NCBI GenBank assembly: GCA_003576705.1
Contig: QOZS01000022.1
Span: forward strand, 1-64,000
Source of the DNA: Desertibaculum subflavum
Lineage (GTDB): Bacteria > Pseudomonadota > Alphaproteobacteria > Ferrovibrionales > Ferrovibrionaceae
Direction: 5' to 3'
Length of the DNA stretch: 64,000 nucleotides
In this document: one piece after another, positions 44,640 through 53,998 of the stretch
How the letters are laid out: the number at the start of each line of letters is the position of its first letter
Numbering within the stretch: position 1 is the stretch's first letter
The notes under the pieces: generated by a model
Told to the model about the DNA's origin: nothing
The model's database searches: none
Seen by the model: only the letters and a program-made list of their open reading frames with translations
Made by a program: the position numbers and the translations under genes

Positions 44640-45088
44640 TCGCCGTTCGGCCGGCCCGCGCAGAGGAAGCGGCGGCGCTGTCCGAGCTCTGCTTCCGCTC
44701 CAAGGCGTCCTGGGGCTACGACGCGGCGTTCATGCAGCGGAGCCGCGCGGCGCTGACGGTGAAGCCCACGGCGATCGCGGCCGGTCGGGTGATCGTCGCG
44801 GCCGAGGGCGAGGCCCTGCTCGGCGTCGTCGCCGTGGAAGTCGATGGCGACACCGCCGATCTGGACCTGCTGTTCGTCGAGCCGGCGGCGTTCGGGCGGC
44901 AGGTCGGCCGGAAGCTGCTCGACGCTGCCGCGGCGCTGGCCCGGCAGCGCGGCGCGCGGCGGATGACCATCCTGGCCGATCCCGGCGCGCGGCCGTTCTA
45001 CGAGAAGGCCGGTGCCCGCTTCATCCGGATGGCGCCGTCCGACGCCATCCCGGGCCGCGAGCTGCCGCTGCTGGAGCTCGCGCTCTAG
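44636..45088 (+). CDS. GNAT-family N-acetyltransferase
   Basis: A 150-residue GNAT-fold protein. The acetyl-CoA-binding stretch is LLFVEPAAFGRQVGRKLLDAAAALARQRG, a variant of the R/QxxGxG/A motif, followed by MTILADPGARPFYEKAGARFI. The GTG start overlaps the ilvE stop, so it is translated with ilvE. The substrate is unknown. It ends one base before the convergent rplS stop. Confidence 0.85.
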   Translation: MIAVRPARAEEAAALSELCFRSKASWGYDAAFMQRSRAALTVKPTAIAAGRVIVAAEGEALLGVVAVEVDGDTADLDLLFVEPAAFGRQVGRKLLDAAAALARQRGARRMTILADPGARPFYEKAGARFIRMAPSDAIPGRELPLLELAL

Positions 45089-45089
45089 A

Positions 45090-45476
45090 TCAGCTCTCCG
45101 CGGCGTCGTCGCGGCGGTGGTCCTGGCGCTCGGCGATGCGGGCCGCCTTGCCGGTCAGGCCGCGCAGGTAATAGAGCTTGGCCCGGCGCACCGCGCCCTG
45201 GCGCACCACCTCGATCGAATCGATGCGCGGCGAGTAGAGCGGGAAGACGCGCTCGACGCCTTCGCCGTAGGAGATCTTGCGCACGGTGAAGCTCGAGCCG
45301 ATGCCGCGATTGGCGCGGGCGATGCAGACGCCCTCGAAGGCCTGCACGCGCTCGCGCGTGCCCTCGATCACCTTCACGTTGACCTTCAGCGTGTCGCCGG
45401 GGCGGAATTCCGGCACGGCGCGCGCGGCGGAGAGCTTGGCGATCTCTTCCTGCTCGATCTGCTGGACGATGTTCAT
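45090..45476 (-). CDS. rplS: 50S ribosomal protein L19
   Basis: A 128-residue L19, located at the 30S-50S interface. The typical sequence is [68 protein letters not shown] and [15 protein letters not shown]. Start chosen at the second ATG, which fits family length; an upstream start adds 11 residues. Last gene of the ffh-rpsP-rimM-trmD-rplS block. Confidence 0.96.
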   Translation of the reverse strand: MNIVQQIEQEEIAKLSAARAVPEFRPGDTLKVNVKVIEGTRERVQAFEGVCIARANRGIGSSFTVRKISYGEGVERVFPLYSPRIDSIEVVRQGAVRRAKLYYLRGLTGKAARIAERQDHRRDDAAES

Positions 45477-45517
45477 GGTCCCGATCCTTACCTTCGAATC
45501 CTCGTTCAAACCTCAGC

Positions 45518-46234
45518 TCAACCGCGCGATCGCGCGGCGTAACCTTCCCAAAGGTCGGGCCGGCGGGCCCGGGTGATACGCTCGGCCTCACCCCGCCGCC
45601 AGGCGGCGATGGCGCCGTGATGGCCGGAGACCAGAACCTCCGGCACTTCCCGGCCTTCCCATACCCGCGGCTTCGTGTACTGCGGGTATTCCAGAAGACC
45701 GGCCGCGAAACTCTCCTCGGCCAGGCTCGCGGCCTCGCCCATCACGCCGGGCAGCAGGCGCACCACCGCTTCGAGGCAGGCCATCGCCGCGATCTCGCCG
45801 CCCGCGAGCACGAAATCGCCGAGGCTCACTTCCTCGAGGCCGCGCGCCTCGATCACCCGCTCGTCGACGCCCTCGAACCGGCCGCAGACCAAGACCACGC
45901 CGCCCGCCGCGGCCCAGCGCTGCGCCATCGCCTGGTCGAACCGCCGGCCGCGCGGCGACAGGTAAACCCGCGGCACATCCGGACCGACTTGCGTGGTTGC
46001 ACTATCGAGCGCCGCCGCGAGCACATCGGGCCGCATCACCATGCCGGGCCCACCGCCCATCGGGGTGTCGTCGACGGAGCGGTGCTTATCGCGCGCGAAG
46101 CCGCGGATGTCCAGCGCCTCCAGGCTCCAGATGCCGTCCGCCAGGGCCTTGCCGGCGAGGCTCATCCCCAGCGGCCCCGGGAACATTTCCGGGAACAGGG
46201 TCAGCACCACGGCGCGGAAGAGCGGGGCGGTCAT
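45518..46234 (-). CDS. trmD: tRNA (guanine37-N1)-methyltransferase
   Basis: A 238-residue SPOUT methyltransferase that modifies G37 next to the anticodon and prevents frameshifting. It shows [50 protein letters not shown] with the trefoil knot, and [12 protein letters not shown]. It overlaps rimM by 4 bp and precedes rplS by 41 bp. The conserved order of the block supports the call. Confidence 0.96.
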   Translation of the reverse strand: MTAPLFRAVVLTLFPEMFPGPLGMSLAGKALADGIWSLEALDIRGFARDKHRSVDDTPMGGGPGMVMRPDVLAAALDSATTQVGPDVPRVYLSPRGRRFDQAMAQRWAAAGGVVLVCGRFEGVDERVIEARGLEEVSLGDFVLAGGEIAAMACLEAVVRLLPGVMGEAASLAEESFAAGLLEYPQYTKPRVWEGREVPEVLVSGHHGAIAAWRRGEAERITRARRPDLWEGYAARSRG

Positions 46235-46797
46235 GCGCTCACCTCGGCCGGCGGCACGACGACGATCCGACGGCCTTCCAGGTCGACCACCGGCACCACC
46301 TCGCGGGTGAACGGCAGGTAGACGGTCGGCCCGCCGCCCGCCGGGCGGATCTCGAGCAGGTCGCCGGCGCCGAAATCGCGGAAGTCGACGATGGTGCCGT
46401 AGGGCTCGCCCGCCTCGGTGACGGCATCGAGCCCGATCAGGTCGGCCTGGTAGAACTCGTCGTCTTCCTCGGGTGGCGGCAGCGCGTCGCGGGCGACATA
46501 GAGATCGATGCCGCGCAGCCGCTCGGCCGCGTCGCGGTCGGTCACGCCGTCGATCTTCGCCACCACGTTGCCGCGCGCCTCGCCGATCACCCGGATCTTG
46601 AAGCTGCGCGTGCCCGTCGCGTCGGAGAGCGGGCCATATTCGGCGATCGCCGCCGGGTCCGCCGTGTGGCTCCTGATCTTCACCGCGCCGCGCACGCCGT
46701 GCACGCCGACGATGCTGCCGAGCAGGACGCGCGCGCCGCCGTCAGTGCCGCCGACGGCACCGATCTGGCGCTCGCTCCTCTGCATCGCGGCCTGCAC
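46231..46797 (-). CDS. rimM: Ribosome maturation factor RimM
   Basis: A protein of about 188 residues that helps assemble the head of the 30S subunit around S19. The N-terminal RimM barrel is seen in [20 protein letters not shown] and the C-terminal PRC-barrel in [21 protein letters not shown] through [21 protein letters not shown]. The start may be GTG 46797, behind GCAGGACG, or the ATG 12 bp later. It lies between rpsP and trmD as in most bacteria. Confidence 0.94.
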   Translation of the reverse strand: MQAAMQRSERQIGAVGGTDGGARVLLGSIVGVHGVRGAVKIRSHTADPAAIAEYGPLSDATGTRSFKIRVIGEARGNVVAKIDGVTDRDAAERLRGIDLYVARDALPPPEEDDEFYQADLIGLDAVTEAGEPYGTIVDFRDFGAGDLLEIRPAGGGPTVYLPFTREVVPVVDLEGRRIVVVPPAEVSA

Positions 46798-46821
46798 GTC
46801 AGCGTCCTGCGGTCAGGCGGA

Positions 46822-47172
46822 TCAGCTCGCCGCCGGCTCGCCGGCAGCGGCCGCGGCGGCCTTGGCGCGCTCCTGCGCCTTCGCCTTCGGCGCCGACTTC
46901 TTCGGCGTCTCGCCCCACTTCCAGGTCATCAGCCCAGCCTGGGACAGGAAGCGGGCCACGCGGTCGGTCGGCTGCGCGCCCTTGGCGAGCCAGGCCTTGG
47001 CCTTCTCCTGGTCCAGGATCAGGCGCTTGTCGCTCTCCTTCGGCTGCATCGGGTCGTAAGAGCCGATGCGCTCGATGAAGCGGCCGTCGCGGGGCGAGCG
47101 CGCGTCGGCGATCACGATGCGGTAATAGGGGCGCTTTTTGGCGCCGCCGCGGGAGAGGCGGATCTTCAGCAT
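46822..47172 (-). CDS. rpsP: 30S ribosomal protein S16
   Basis: A 116-residue S16: [41 protein letters not shown] in sections, then the helical region [22 protein letters not shown]. The C-terminal tail is Lys/Ala rich and longer than in enteric bacteria, as is usual in alphaproteobacteria. It lies 30 bp after ffh. Confidence 0.96.
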   Translation of the reverse strand: MLKIRLSRGGAKKRPYYRIVIADARSPRDGRFIERIGSYDPMQPKESDKRLILDQEKAKAWLAKGAQPTDRVARFLSQAGLMTWKWGETPKKSAPKAKAQERAKAAAAAAGEPAAS

Positions 47173-47202
47173 GTCGTCTCGGTCCTTTCGTTCAATCTCT
47201 GT

Positions 47203-48591
47203 CTAGCGGCCGAACGGCGGCCTGCCGCCGCCCCCGCCGAGCATGTTGGCAAGCCCGCTCCGCATGAAGCCTTTCTCGCCCATGCGGCTCATCTTCTTCA
47301 TCATGTCCGCCATCTGCATGTGCTGCTTCAGCAGGCGGTTGACGTCTTCGACCTTGGTGCCGGAGCCGGCGGCGATGCGGCGCTTGCGCGAGGCATGGAT
47401 CACCTTCGGGTTGCGCCGCTCCGCGCGTGTCATCGAGCCGATGATCGCTTCCTGGCGATTGATGATCTTCTCGTCGACGCCGCCCTCGGCCATCTGCTTC
47501 TGGATCTTGCCGACGCCCGGCAGCATCGACAGCACGCCCTGCATGCCGCCCAGCTTCTTCATCTGGCGGAGCTGGGTGGCGAGGTCGTCGAGGTCGAACT
47601 CGCCCTTCTTCATCTTGGCGGCGAGCTTCTCGGCCTCGTCCTTCTCCAGGGTCTCGGCCGCCTTCTCGACCAGGCTGACGATGTCGCCCATGCCGAGGAT
47701 GCGCGACGCGATGCGGCCGGGATGGAAGGTCTCCAGCGCGTCCATCTTCTCGCCGACGCCGATCAGCTTGATCGGCGCGCCGGTGATGTAGCGCATCGAG
47801 AGGGCCGCGCCGCCGCGGCCGTCGCCGTCCATCCGCGTCATCACGATGCCGGTGACGCCGATCTGTTCCTTGAACTGGCGCGCGACGTTGACCGCGTCCT
47901 GGCCGGTCAGCGCATCGACGACGAGCAGCGTCTCATGCGGGCCGGTGGCGTCGCGCACCGCGCGCGCCTCGCTCATCATCGCCTCGTCGATATGCAGGCG
48001 GCCGGCGGTGTCGAGCATCACCACATCGGCGCCTTGCAGGCGGCCCGCCTGCATCGCCCGCTTGGCGATATCGACCGGCAGCTGGCCCTCGATGATCGGC
48101 AGGGTGGCGACGCCGATCTGCTCGCCCAGCACGCGCAGCTGCTCCTGCGCCGCCGGGCGGCGCACGTCCAGCGAGGCCATCAGCACCTTGCGCTTGTCGC
48201 GGTCCTTCAGGCGCAGCGCGATCTTCGCGGTCGTCGTCGTCTTGCCGGAGCCCTGCAGGCCGACCATCAGGATCGGCACCGGCGGCACGGCGTTGAGGTC
48301 GATCTCCTGGCCCTCGGCCCCGTCCTCGCCGCCCAGGATCTCGGTCAGGCGGTCGTTGACGATCTTGACCACCTGCTGGCCGGGCGTGACCGATTTCAGC
48401 ACCTGCGCGCCGACCGCGCGCGCCCGCACGCTGTCGACGAAGCTCTTCACCACCGGCAGCGCGACATCGGCCTCGAGCAAGGCGACGCGCACCTCGCGCA
48501 TGGCCTCGTTGACATCGGCTTCGCTCAGCGCGCCGCGCTTGCGCAGGCGGTCGAAGACTTCGCCGAGGCGGCCGGTCAGGCTTTCGAACAT
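47203..48591 (-). CDS. ffh: Signal recognition particle protein Ffh
   Basis: A 462-residue SRP GTPase that binds 4.5S RNA and signal peptides at the ribosome. N domain MFESLTGRLGEVFDRLRKRG, GTPase motif G1 MVGLQGSGKTTTTAKIA, DTAGRL, TRMDGDGRGGAAL, and a Met-rich C-terminal M domain (MQMADMMKKMSRMGEKGFM) that holds signal peptides. First gene of the ffh-rpsP-rimM-trmD-rplS block; a hairpin lies in its leader. Confidence 0.97.
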   Translation of the reverse strand: MFESLTGRLGEVFDRLRKRGALSEADVNEAMREVRVALLEADVALPVVKSFVDSVRARAVGAQVLKSVTPGQQVVKIVNDRLTEILGGEDGAEGQEIDLNAVPPVPILMVGLQGSGKTTTTAKIALRLKDRDKRKVLMASLDVRRPAAQEQLRVLGEQIGVATLPIIEGQLPVDIAKRAMQAGRLQGADVVMLDTAGRLHIDEAMMSEARAVRDATGPHETLLVVDALTGQDAVNVARQFKEQIGVTGIVMTRMDGDGRGGAALSMRYITGAPIKLIGVGEKMDALETFHPGRIASRILGMGDIVSLVEKAAETLEKDEAEKLAAKMKKGEFDLDDLATQLRQMKKLGGMQGVLSMLPGVGKIQKQMAEGGVDEKIINRQEAIIGSMTRAERRNPKVIHASRKRRIAAGSGTKVEDVNRLLKQHMQMADMMKKMSRMGEKGFMRSGLANMLGGGGGRPPFGR

Positions 48592-48617
48592 CGCCGATCA
48601 GTTCTCCAACGCAAAAC

Positions 48618-48648
48618 GCACCAGCGCGCGAAACTCGCGGACTGGTGC
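48618..48648 (-). other. Hairpin in the leader region of ffh
   Basis: GCACCAG (48618-48624) pairs with CTGGTGC (48642-48648), and inside it a CGCG/CGCG pair can extend the stem. It lies 27-57 bp upstream of the ffh start. There is no T-run, so it is not an evident terminator; it might be a leader element of the block or a binding site. Function unknown. Confidence 0.4.
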
Positions 48649-48748
48649 TCCGTCAGGGCGCGGAGTAAAGCCACGCCGGACCGTGGACGTCAAGCCCGCC
48701 GCGGAGTGGGTGCTACGGTAGAGGTGTAAGTCTTTGTTTCTACTGGTC

Positions 48749-49558
48749 TCACGGCACCGACAGCGCCGCAATTTGCGCGACGATCGACTGCACCGTCTCC
48801 TTCTCGATGCCGAGGAAGCCGTGCGGGGTGAAGGCCTCGCAGGGGTTCGGGTCGGTCGCCGGCGAACCGCCGGTCATGGTCAGGATGCCGGTCTTCGGCG
48901 CCCCGGTGAGCTTCGCGCGCAGCCGCGCCGCCTGGTTCGCCGGGGTGAACTCGCAGGCATCGGCCTCATGCCCGACGATCAAGGTCGGCACGCCGATCTT
49001 CTCCAGCTCGGCGCCGAACACGGTCTCGCGCAGGCGCGGGTTGCGGCTGGATAGCGTGATCGAGGAGGTGAGAACCAGGCCGGCGATCTCGCCCGGCGGG
49101 ATCGCCGCGGCGGCCGCGGCGGCGCCCACCGTGCCGGCCGAGGTGCCGACCAGCCAGATCGGCGCCGTCGTCTGCTGGCGGAGCCGCAGCACCACGGCGC
49201 GGATTGCGCGGGCGTAATCGCTGTCGAGGCGCTGGCCGAACAGGTCGCGGGTATAGGTCGGCGCGTCGAGCGTCGCGGTGGCGATGCCGGCCGCGTGCCA
49301 CTCGGCGCGGCTGCGCACCAGGAAATTGCCCTTGAAGGCGATGTTGCCCTTGCCGTCGATGTTGATCCGCCCGGCGCCGCCCGGGAACAGCACCGCCAGC
49401 GCGGTGGGCCGGGACGGCGCCTGATACAGCACGCGCAGGCTGTGGCCCTTCTCCAGCGCGACGTCGATCACCACCGGCCCCACCGGCTGGGCGCCGGCCG
49501 GTGCGACGAGCAGAAGCGCAGCGAGCAGCGCGGCAGCACCGGCCAATGCCCGGCCCAT
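48749..49558 (-). CDS. Secreted alpha/beta hydrolase
   Basis: A 269-residue alpha/beta hydrolase with signal peptide MGRALAGAAALLAALLLVAPAGA. The nucleophile elbow is LVGTSAGTVGA (Ser in GTSAG). The acid is probably in VGHEADACEF and the catalytic His in FTPHGFLGIE. An LFPGGAGRINI segment may form the oxyanion hole. A periplasmic esterase, peptidase or depolymerase-like activity is possible; the substrate is unknown. The PQQ-type dehydrogenase gene lies 34 bp upstream on the same strand, so they may share a transcript. Confidence 0.82.
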   Translation of the reverse strand: MGRALAGAAALLAALLLVAPAGAQPVGPVVIDVALEKGHSLRVLYQAPSRPTALAVLFPGGAGRINIDGKGNIAFKGNFLVRSRAEWHAAGIATATLDAPTYTRDLFGQRLDSDYARAIRAVVLRLRQQTTAPIWLVGTSAGTVGAAAAAAAIPPGEIAGLVLTSSITLSSRNPRLRETVFGAELEKIGVPTLIVGHEADACEFTPANQAARLRAKLTGAPKTGILTMTGGSPATDPNPCEAFTPHGFLGIEKETVQSIVAQIAALSVP

Positions 49559-49592
49559 ATCGACCTCCCGCGATTCGGTTGGCCGAAGGATT

Positions 49593-50729
49593 CTAGCGCC
49601 GCGCCGCCGCGGTGAGGCGCAGGATCTCGCCGTCGGAATCGTCGGTCAGGACATAGATCGCGCCGTCCGGTCCCTGGCGTACGTCGCGGATGCGGGTGCC
49701 GAGCGAGATGCGCTCCTCACCCGTCACCTTGTCGCCGTCGAGCGTGAGGCGGACGATCCCGTCGAAGACCAACCCGCCGATAAGCACATTGCCCTTCCAG
49801 CCCGGCAGCAGATCGGTGGTGCAGAAGGCCATGCCGGAAGGCGCGATCACCGGCGTCCAGTGCCGGACCGAACCGGCGAGGTCCGGCCGCGTCGGCGGAT
49901 CGGGAATGGAGGTGCCGCCGTAGTGGCGGCCCCAGCTGACCAGCGGCCAGCCGTAATTCTTGCCGGGTTGGGGGATGTTGAGTTCGTCGCCGCCGCGCGG
50001 GCCGTGCTCGTGCAGCCACAACACGCCGGTCGCCGGGTTGATCGCCGCGCCCTGGATGTTGCGATGCCCGTAGGACCAGATTTCCGGCCGGGCATCCGGG
50101 CGCCCGACGAAGGGATTGTCGCGCGGGACGGAGCCGTCCGGGTTGATGCGGATGAGCTTGCCGAGATGGCTCCGGAGATCCTGCGCCGGGTCGAACTTGA
50201 AGCGCTCGCCTGTCGTGACGAACAGGGTGCCGTCGGGCGCGAAGACGAGCCGGCCGCCGAAATGGTTCGGCCCGTCGACCTTGGGCAGCTGGCGGAAGAT
50301 CACCTGCATGTCCTCGACGGCGCCGTCGCCGAGCCGGCCGCGCGCCACGGCGGTGGAGGCGCCGCCTTCGCCGGGCTCCGCGAAGGCGAGATAGACGCGC
50401 CGGTTGGATGCGAAATCGGGATCGAGCGTCACGTCGTGCAGCCCGCCCTGGCCTTGCGCGAAGATGCGCGGCAGGCCGCGCAGGGGCTCGGAGAGCTTGC
50501 CTTCCGCCGTGACCACGCGGAGCCGGCCGGGGCGTTCCGTCACCAGCATGCGGCCGTCCGGCAGGAAGGCGAGGCTCCAGGGATGTTCCAGGTCCTTGGC
50601 GATCTGGGTCACGCGCAACCGGCCGGCCCGGCTGTCGATCTCCCGTTCCTTTGCCTCGGCCGCGACGGCGGCGAGCAGCAGCGCCACAGCGACAAGCGAC
50701 AGACAGCGTTGGATCGGGCAGCGTTGCAT
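49593..50729 (-). CDS. Periplasmic PQQ-type aldose sugar dehydrogenase (YliI/Asd-like)
   Basis: A 378-residue secreted six-bladed beta-propeller of the soluble glucose/sorbosone dehydrogenase family. Signal peptide LSLVAVALLLAAVAAEA; family marks HPWSLAFLPDGRMLVTERPGRLR, GGLHDVTLDPDFASNR, SYGHRNIQGAAINP, HGPRGGDELNIP and KNYGWPLVSWG. Relatives oxidise aldose sugars with PQQ. The start ATG is behind GAGGAGGGAG. No PQQ synthesis genes are in the window. Confidence 0.88.
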   Translation of the reverse strand: MQRCPIQRCLSLVAVALLLAAVAAEAKEREIDSRAGRLRVTQIAKDLEHPWSLAFLPDGRMLVTERPGRLRVVTAEGKLSEPLRGLPRIFAQGQGGLHDVTLDPDFASNRRVYLAFAEPGEGGASTAVARGRLGDGAVEDMQVIFRQLPKVDGPNHFGGRLVFAPDGTLFVTTGERFKFDPAQDLRSHLGKLIRINPDGSVPRDNPFVGRPDARPEIWSYGHRNIQGAAINPATGVLWLHEHGPRGGDELNIPQPGKNYGWPLVSWGRHYGGTSIPDPPTRPDLAGSVRHWTPVIAPSGMAFCTTDLLPGWKGNVLIGGLVFDGIVRLTLDGDKVTGEERISLGTRIRDVRQGPDGAIYVLTDDSDGEILRLTAAARR

Positions 50730-50924
50730 CGCGAACTCCCTCCTCTCGGCCGGGGCCATCGTATCGCCCCTCGCTCAACAGGTGGCGCGGTTCATCGTTC
50801 CCGGCCGCGATGCTCCCGGCGATGTGATGGGGCATCGCCGCAAAGCGGCTTTGCCGGCGGACGGGTTTGCCGCGCCGACCGGCCCCCGGCACTATCCCGC
50901 GCGCCCTTAGGTGGAGAAGTCCGG

Positions 50925-51353
50925 ATGGCGAGCGTCGAGCCCACGATCGAACTGACCGACCAGCCGCGGCCGGAGGACAACGCCGCCATCGTCGACGTGC
51001 TGATCGCCCATAACGACAAGGTGGGCGTGCCGCTCGACCGCCGGCCGCTCACCATCATACTGCGCGATGCCGAGGGGCGCATCGAAGGCGGCATCGTCGG
51101 CCGCACGCAATGGGGCTGGCTGCATGTCGAGACCTTCGCGCTGCCGCCGGGCCGGCGCGGCCAGGGCCTTGGCACGCGGCTGCTCGCCATGGCGGAGGCG
51201 GAGGCAAGGGCGCGCGGCTGCCACCACGTCTATCTCACCACGCTCAGCTGGCAGGCCAAGCCGTTCTACGAGAAGCACGGCTACCACGAATACGGCCGCC
51301 TCGACGACTTCCCGCGCGGCCACCAGCGCCACCACATGACGAAGGCGCTGTAA
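50925..51353 (+). CDS. GNAT-family N-acetyltransferase
   Basis: A 142-residue GNAT protein. The acetyl-CoA motif is ALPPGRRGQGLGTRLLAMAEAEARARG (R-x-x-G-x-G), followed by VYLTTLSWQAKPFYEKHGYHEYG. The C terminus, FPRGHQRHHMTKAL, is typical of a branch in which the substrate is unknown. Start chosen at the ATG behind GTGGAG; the open frame continues far upstream antisense to the dehydrogenase gene and is not coding there. Confidence 0.87.
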   Translation: MASVEPTIELTDQPRPEDNAAIVDVLIAHNDKVGVPLDRRPLTIILRDAEGRIEGGIVGRTQWGWLHVETFALPPGRRGQGLGTRLLAMAEAEARARGCHHVYLTTLSWQAKPFYEKHGYHEYGRLDDFPRGHQRHHMTKAL

Positions 51354-51359
51354 GACGCC

Positions 51360-52463
51360 TCAAGCCGGCAGCTTTGGCCGGCGCTCCTGCATCGTCACTT
51401 TCCAGATGCTGATGCCCGTAACCAGGATCGGCGCCGCCAGCAGCGCCCCGGCCGGTCCCCAGAGCCAGCTCCAGAACACGATCGCCAGGAAGACGATCAG
51501 CGGGTTGACCGCGAAGCGGTTGCCGAGCAGGTAGGGGGTCACGAGCTGGCCCTCGATGGATGTGGCAACCAGATAGATCGCCAGCGGTGCCAGGCCCCAC
51601 AGCGCGCTTTCATAGCTGACCAGCCCGCCGATGCTGATCAGCCCGGCCATCACCGCCGCGCCGATATAGGGGATGAAGTTCAGCCCGAAGGCGAGAATGC
51701 CCCAGACCAGCGGGTTCGGCATGCCGATCGCCAGCATGGCGAGGGCGACCACCACGCCGAGGCCGAAATTGATCACCGCGATGGTGCCGAAATAGACACC
51801 GAGATCGTGCTGCACCCGGGTCGCCATGCGCAAGGCCGCGAGGCGCCGCTTGCGGCCGTGCAGCACCATCACGACCTCGCGGCGCAGCCGCTCGCGGCCG
51901 ATCAGCAGGAACAGCAGCGCGCCGAAGAACACCAGCAGCTGACCGATGGCCGGCGACACGGCCACCACCAGCGAGGGGCCGAGGCCGGGCTCCGCCACTT
52001 CCACCGACAGGGCGCCGGTCGCCGAGCCCAGGATGGATTTGACGATCGCCTGGATGCGCTCCGCCGCCTGCAGCGGCTCGATGATGAAGTCGAGGCGCTG
52101 GCGCAAGGTCGCGCCGATCTCCGGCGCGCGCTCGATCCAGTCCGATATCGGCCCCGACATCAGGGTCGCGAGCAAGGCGAGGATGGCGGCCAGCAGCACG
52201 ACCAGTCCGCCGGCCAGCGCCGCGGGCGGCACGCCCGCCCGCCCCAGCCCGTCGGCGATCGGGCCCAGCATCAGCGCGGTGATCAGGGCGGCGACGATGG
52301 GTACGGCGACCGGCTCGGTCGCCTGCAAGGCGGCGCCGACCGCGACCACGGCGACGGCGAAAATGGCGACACGCAACAGCGAGTACGGCCGCGTGACATC
52401 GGCCTGGCCGACGATGGACGATTCGCGCGCAACGACGGCTGTGGGCGGAGCGCGATCCTGCAT
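51360..52463 (-). CDS. AI-2E-family transporter (PerM/TqsA-like)
   Basis: A 367-residue membrane protein with about eight helices. It begins with a hydrophilic N terminus of about 28 residues, then VAIFAVAVVAVGAALQATEP, a central amphipathic part (about 105-165), and the family's conserved end with NPLVWGILAFGLNFIPYIGA and WGPAGALLAAPILV. Family members export autoinducer-2 or other solutes, or act as Na+/H+ antiporters; the substrate here is unknown. It ends 7 bp from the convergent acetyltransferase stop. Confidence 0.9.
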   Translation of the reverse strand: MQDRAPPTAVVARESSIVGQADVTRPYSLLRVAIFAVAVVAVGAALQATEPVAVPIVAALITALMLGPIADGLGRAGVPPAALAGGLVVLLAAILALLATLMSGPISDWIERAPEIGATLRQRLDFIIEPLQAAERIQAIVKSILGSATGALSVEVAEPGLGPSLVVAVSPAIGQLLVFFGALLFLLIGRERLRREVVMVLHGRKRRLAALRMATRVQHDLGVYFGTIAVINFGLGVVVALAMLAIGMPNPLVWGILAFGLNFIPYIGAAVMAGLISIGGLVSYESALWGLAPLAIYLVATSIEGQLVTPYLLGNRFAVNPLIVFLAIVFWSWLWGPAGALLAAPILVTGISIWKVTMQERRPKLPA

Positions 52464-52625
52464 CGGCTTTCGTGAGTTGCGCCGGGGCCGGTGCGTGGCC
52501 CCGCGATCGGCTTCGCAACGCGCGAACGGCACGATTGGTTGCGCTGGGCGGCCGGGCCGGCATTCCTGGCCGCCGCGCCGGATGTGGCATAGTGCGCCGC
52601 CTGAACTCAACCGACAGGAGCCGCC

Positions 52626-53066
52626 GTGTCCGCACTCACTCTCGCCCAGGCCTCGACCATCGTCGACAAGGCGCTCGAACTCGGCCGCCAGAAAAGCTTC
52701 AAGCCGCTCACCGTCGCCGTGCTCGACGTCGCCGGCGTGCTGAAGGCGTTCAAGCGCGAGGATCAGGGCGTCGCGCTGCTCAGGGCGGATATCGCGCAGG
52801 CCAAGGCCTGGGGCTGCCTCGGCATGGGCGTCGGCGCGCGGCGGCTGTCGCAGATGGCCGAGGCGCGCCCGCATTTCATGGCGGCGCTGATCGAGACTTC
52901 CGGCGGGCGCATGGTGCCGGTGCTGGGCGGTGTGCTGATCCGCGATGCCGCGGGCCAGGTGATCGGTGCGGTCGGCGTCAGCGGCGACACCTCGGAGAAC
53001 GACGAGGTGGCGGCGGTGGCCGGCATCAAGGCCGCCGGCCTGGTCGCCGATAGCGGCGAGGCCTAG
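52626..53066 (+). CDS. GlcG/HbpS-type (DUF336) protein
   Basis: A 146-residue protein of the heme-degrading-domain/GlcG family, with the pattern LTLAQASTIVDKALELG, FKPLTVAVLDVAGVLKAFKRED, VPVLGGVLIRDAAGQVIGAVGVSG and a final helix. Members bind heme or corrinoids, or accompany glycolate genes; the role here is unknown. GTG start behind AGGAGCCGCC. It shares a CTAG with the stop of the next, convergent gene. Confidence 0.87.
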   Translation: MSALTLAQASTIVDKALELGRQKSFKPLTVAVLDVAGVLKAFKREDQGVALLRADIAQAKAWGCLGMGVGARRLSQMAEARPHFMAALIETSGGRMVPVLGGVLIRDAAGQVIGAVGVSGDTSENDEVAAVAGIKAAGLVADSGEA

Positions 53067-53965
53067 CCGCCGTTGCGCGCGCTCCAGTGCCGGTGCGCGG
53101 TGGTGAAATCCGCGCCCGCCGGCATGGTGTCGCGCGCCTCCGCCCACAATCCGCTCACCAGATCGACCAGCGGCGCGGCGGCGCCGGTCGCCGCCGCCAT
53201 GGCGCGGGCGATGCCGACATCCTTCGCCATCAAAGCGAGGGCGAAGCCGGCGGCGTATTTGCCGGTCACCACATGGTCCTTGATCGGGCCTTCGGTGGCG
53301 GCGTTGCGGCCGCTGGAGGCGTTCAGCACGCCGATCATCACCTCCGGATCGAGGCCGAATTTCGCGCCGAGGATCAGCGCCTCCGACGAGGCGGCGAAGG
53401 CGGCGGCCAGCACGTAGTTGTTGAGCGCCTTCATGGCATGGCCGGACCCGAGCGGGCCGGTGCGGAAGACCTGCTTGCCCATCGATTGCAGCAGCGGCAG
53501 GACGCGCGCTATCGCCGCTTCGTCGTCGCCGCCGACCATGATGGCGAGCGTGCCGGTCTCGGCGCGCGGCATGCCGCCGGAGACCGGCGCGTCGACCAGC
53601 GCGATGCCGCGCGTCTTCAGCTCGGCGCCGAGCGCCCGGGTGCCGACCGGATCGGCCGAGCTCATGTCGACCACGACGGTGCCGGGCTTGAGCCCCTTGG
53701 CCAGCGCGCCGCCCTCGGCCTCCAGCAGCGCCTGCCGCACCTCACGGCCGGTCGGCAGCATGGTGATGACGACATCGCTGGCGCGCGCGAGGTCGGCCGC
53801 GCTGTCGGCGGCGCGCGCGCCGGTGGCTTGCGCGAAGCTCAGCGCCCGGTTGACGTCGATATCCAGCACGCCGAGCGGGAAGCCCGCCTTGGCGACATTG
53901 GCCGCCATCGGCCGCCCCATATTGCCGATGCCGACGAAGCCGATGCGCGGCCGGTCATCCGTCAT
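53063..53965 (-). CDS. NAD(P)-dependent beta-hydroxyacid dehydrogenase
   Basis: A 300-residue enzyme of the 3-hydroxyisobutyrate dehydrogenase/6-phosphogluconate dehydrogenase-like family. Rossmann motif IGFVGIGNMGRPMAANVAKAG, substrate-binding DAPVSGGMPRAETGTL, catalytic Lys in GHAMKALNNYVLA. It oxidises a beta-hydroxy acid, such as 3-hydroxyisobutyrate, glycerate or tartronate semialdehyde; which one cannot be told. Confidence 0.9.
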   Translation of the reverse strand: MTDDRPRIGFVGIGNMGRPMAANVAKAGFPLGVLDIDVNRALSFAQATGARAADSAADLARASDVVITMLPTGREVRQALLEAEGGALAKGLKPGTVVVDMSSADPVGTRALGAELKTRGIALVDAPVSGGMPRAETGTLAIMVGGDDEAAIARVLPLLQSMGKQVFRTGPLGSGHAMKALNNYVLAAAFAASSEALILGAKFGLDPEVMIGVLNASSGRNAATEGPIKDHVVTGKYAAGFALALMAKDVGIARAMAAATGAAAPLVDLVSGLWAEARDTMPAGADFTTAHRHWSARNGG

Positions 53966-53998
53966 GCGCTCTCCCCCTGTTCCTCTTCCGGGTGGTGA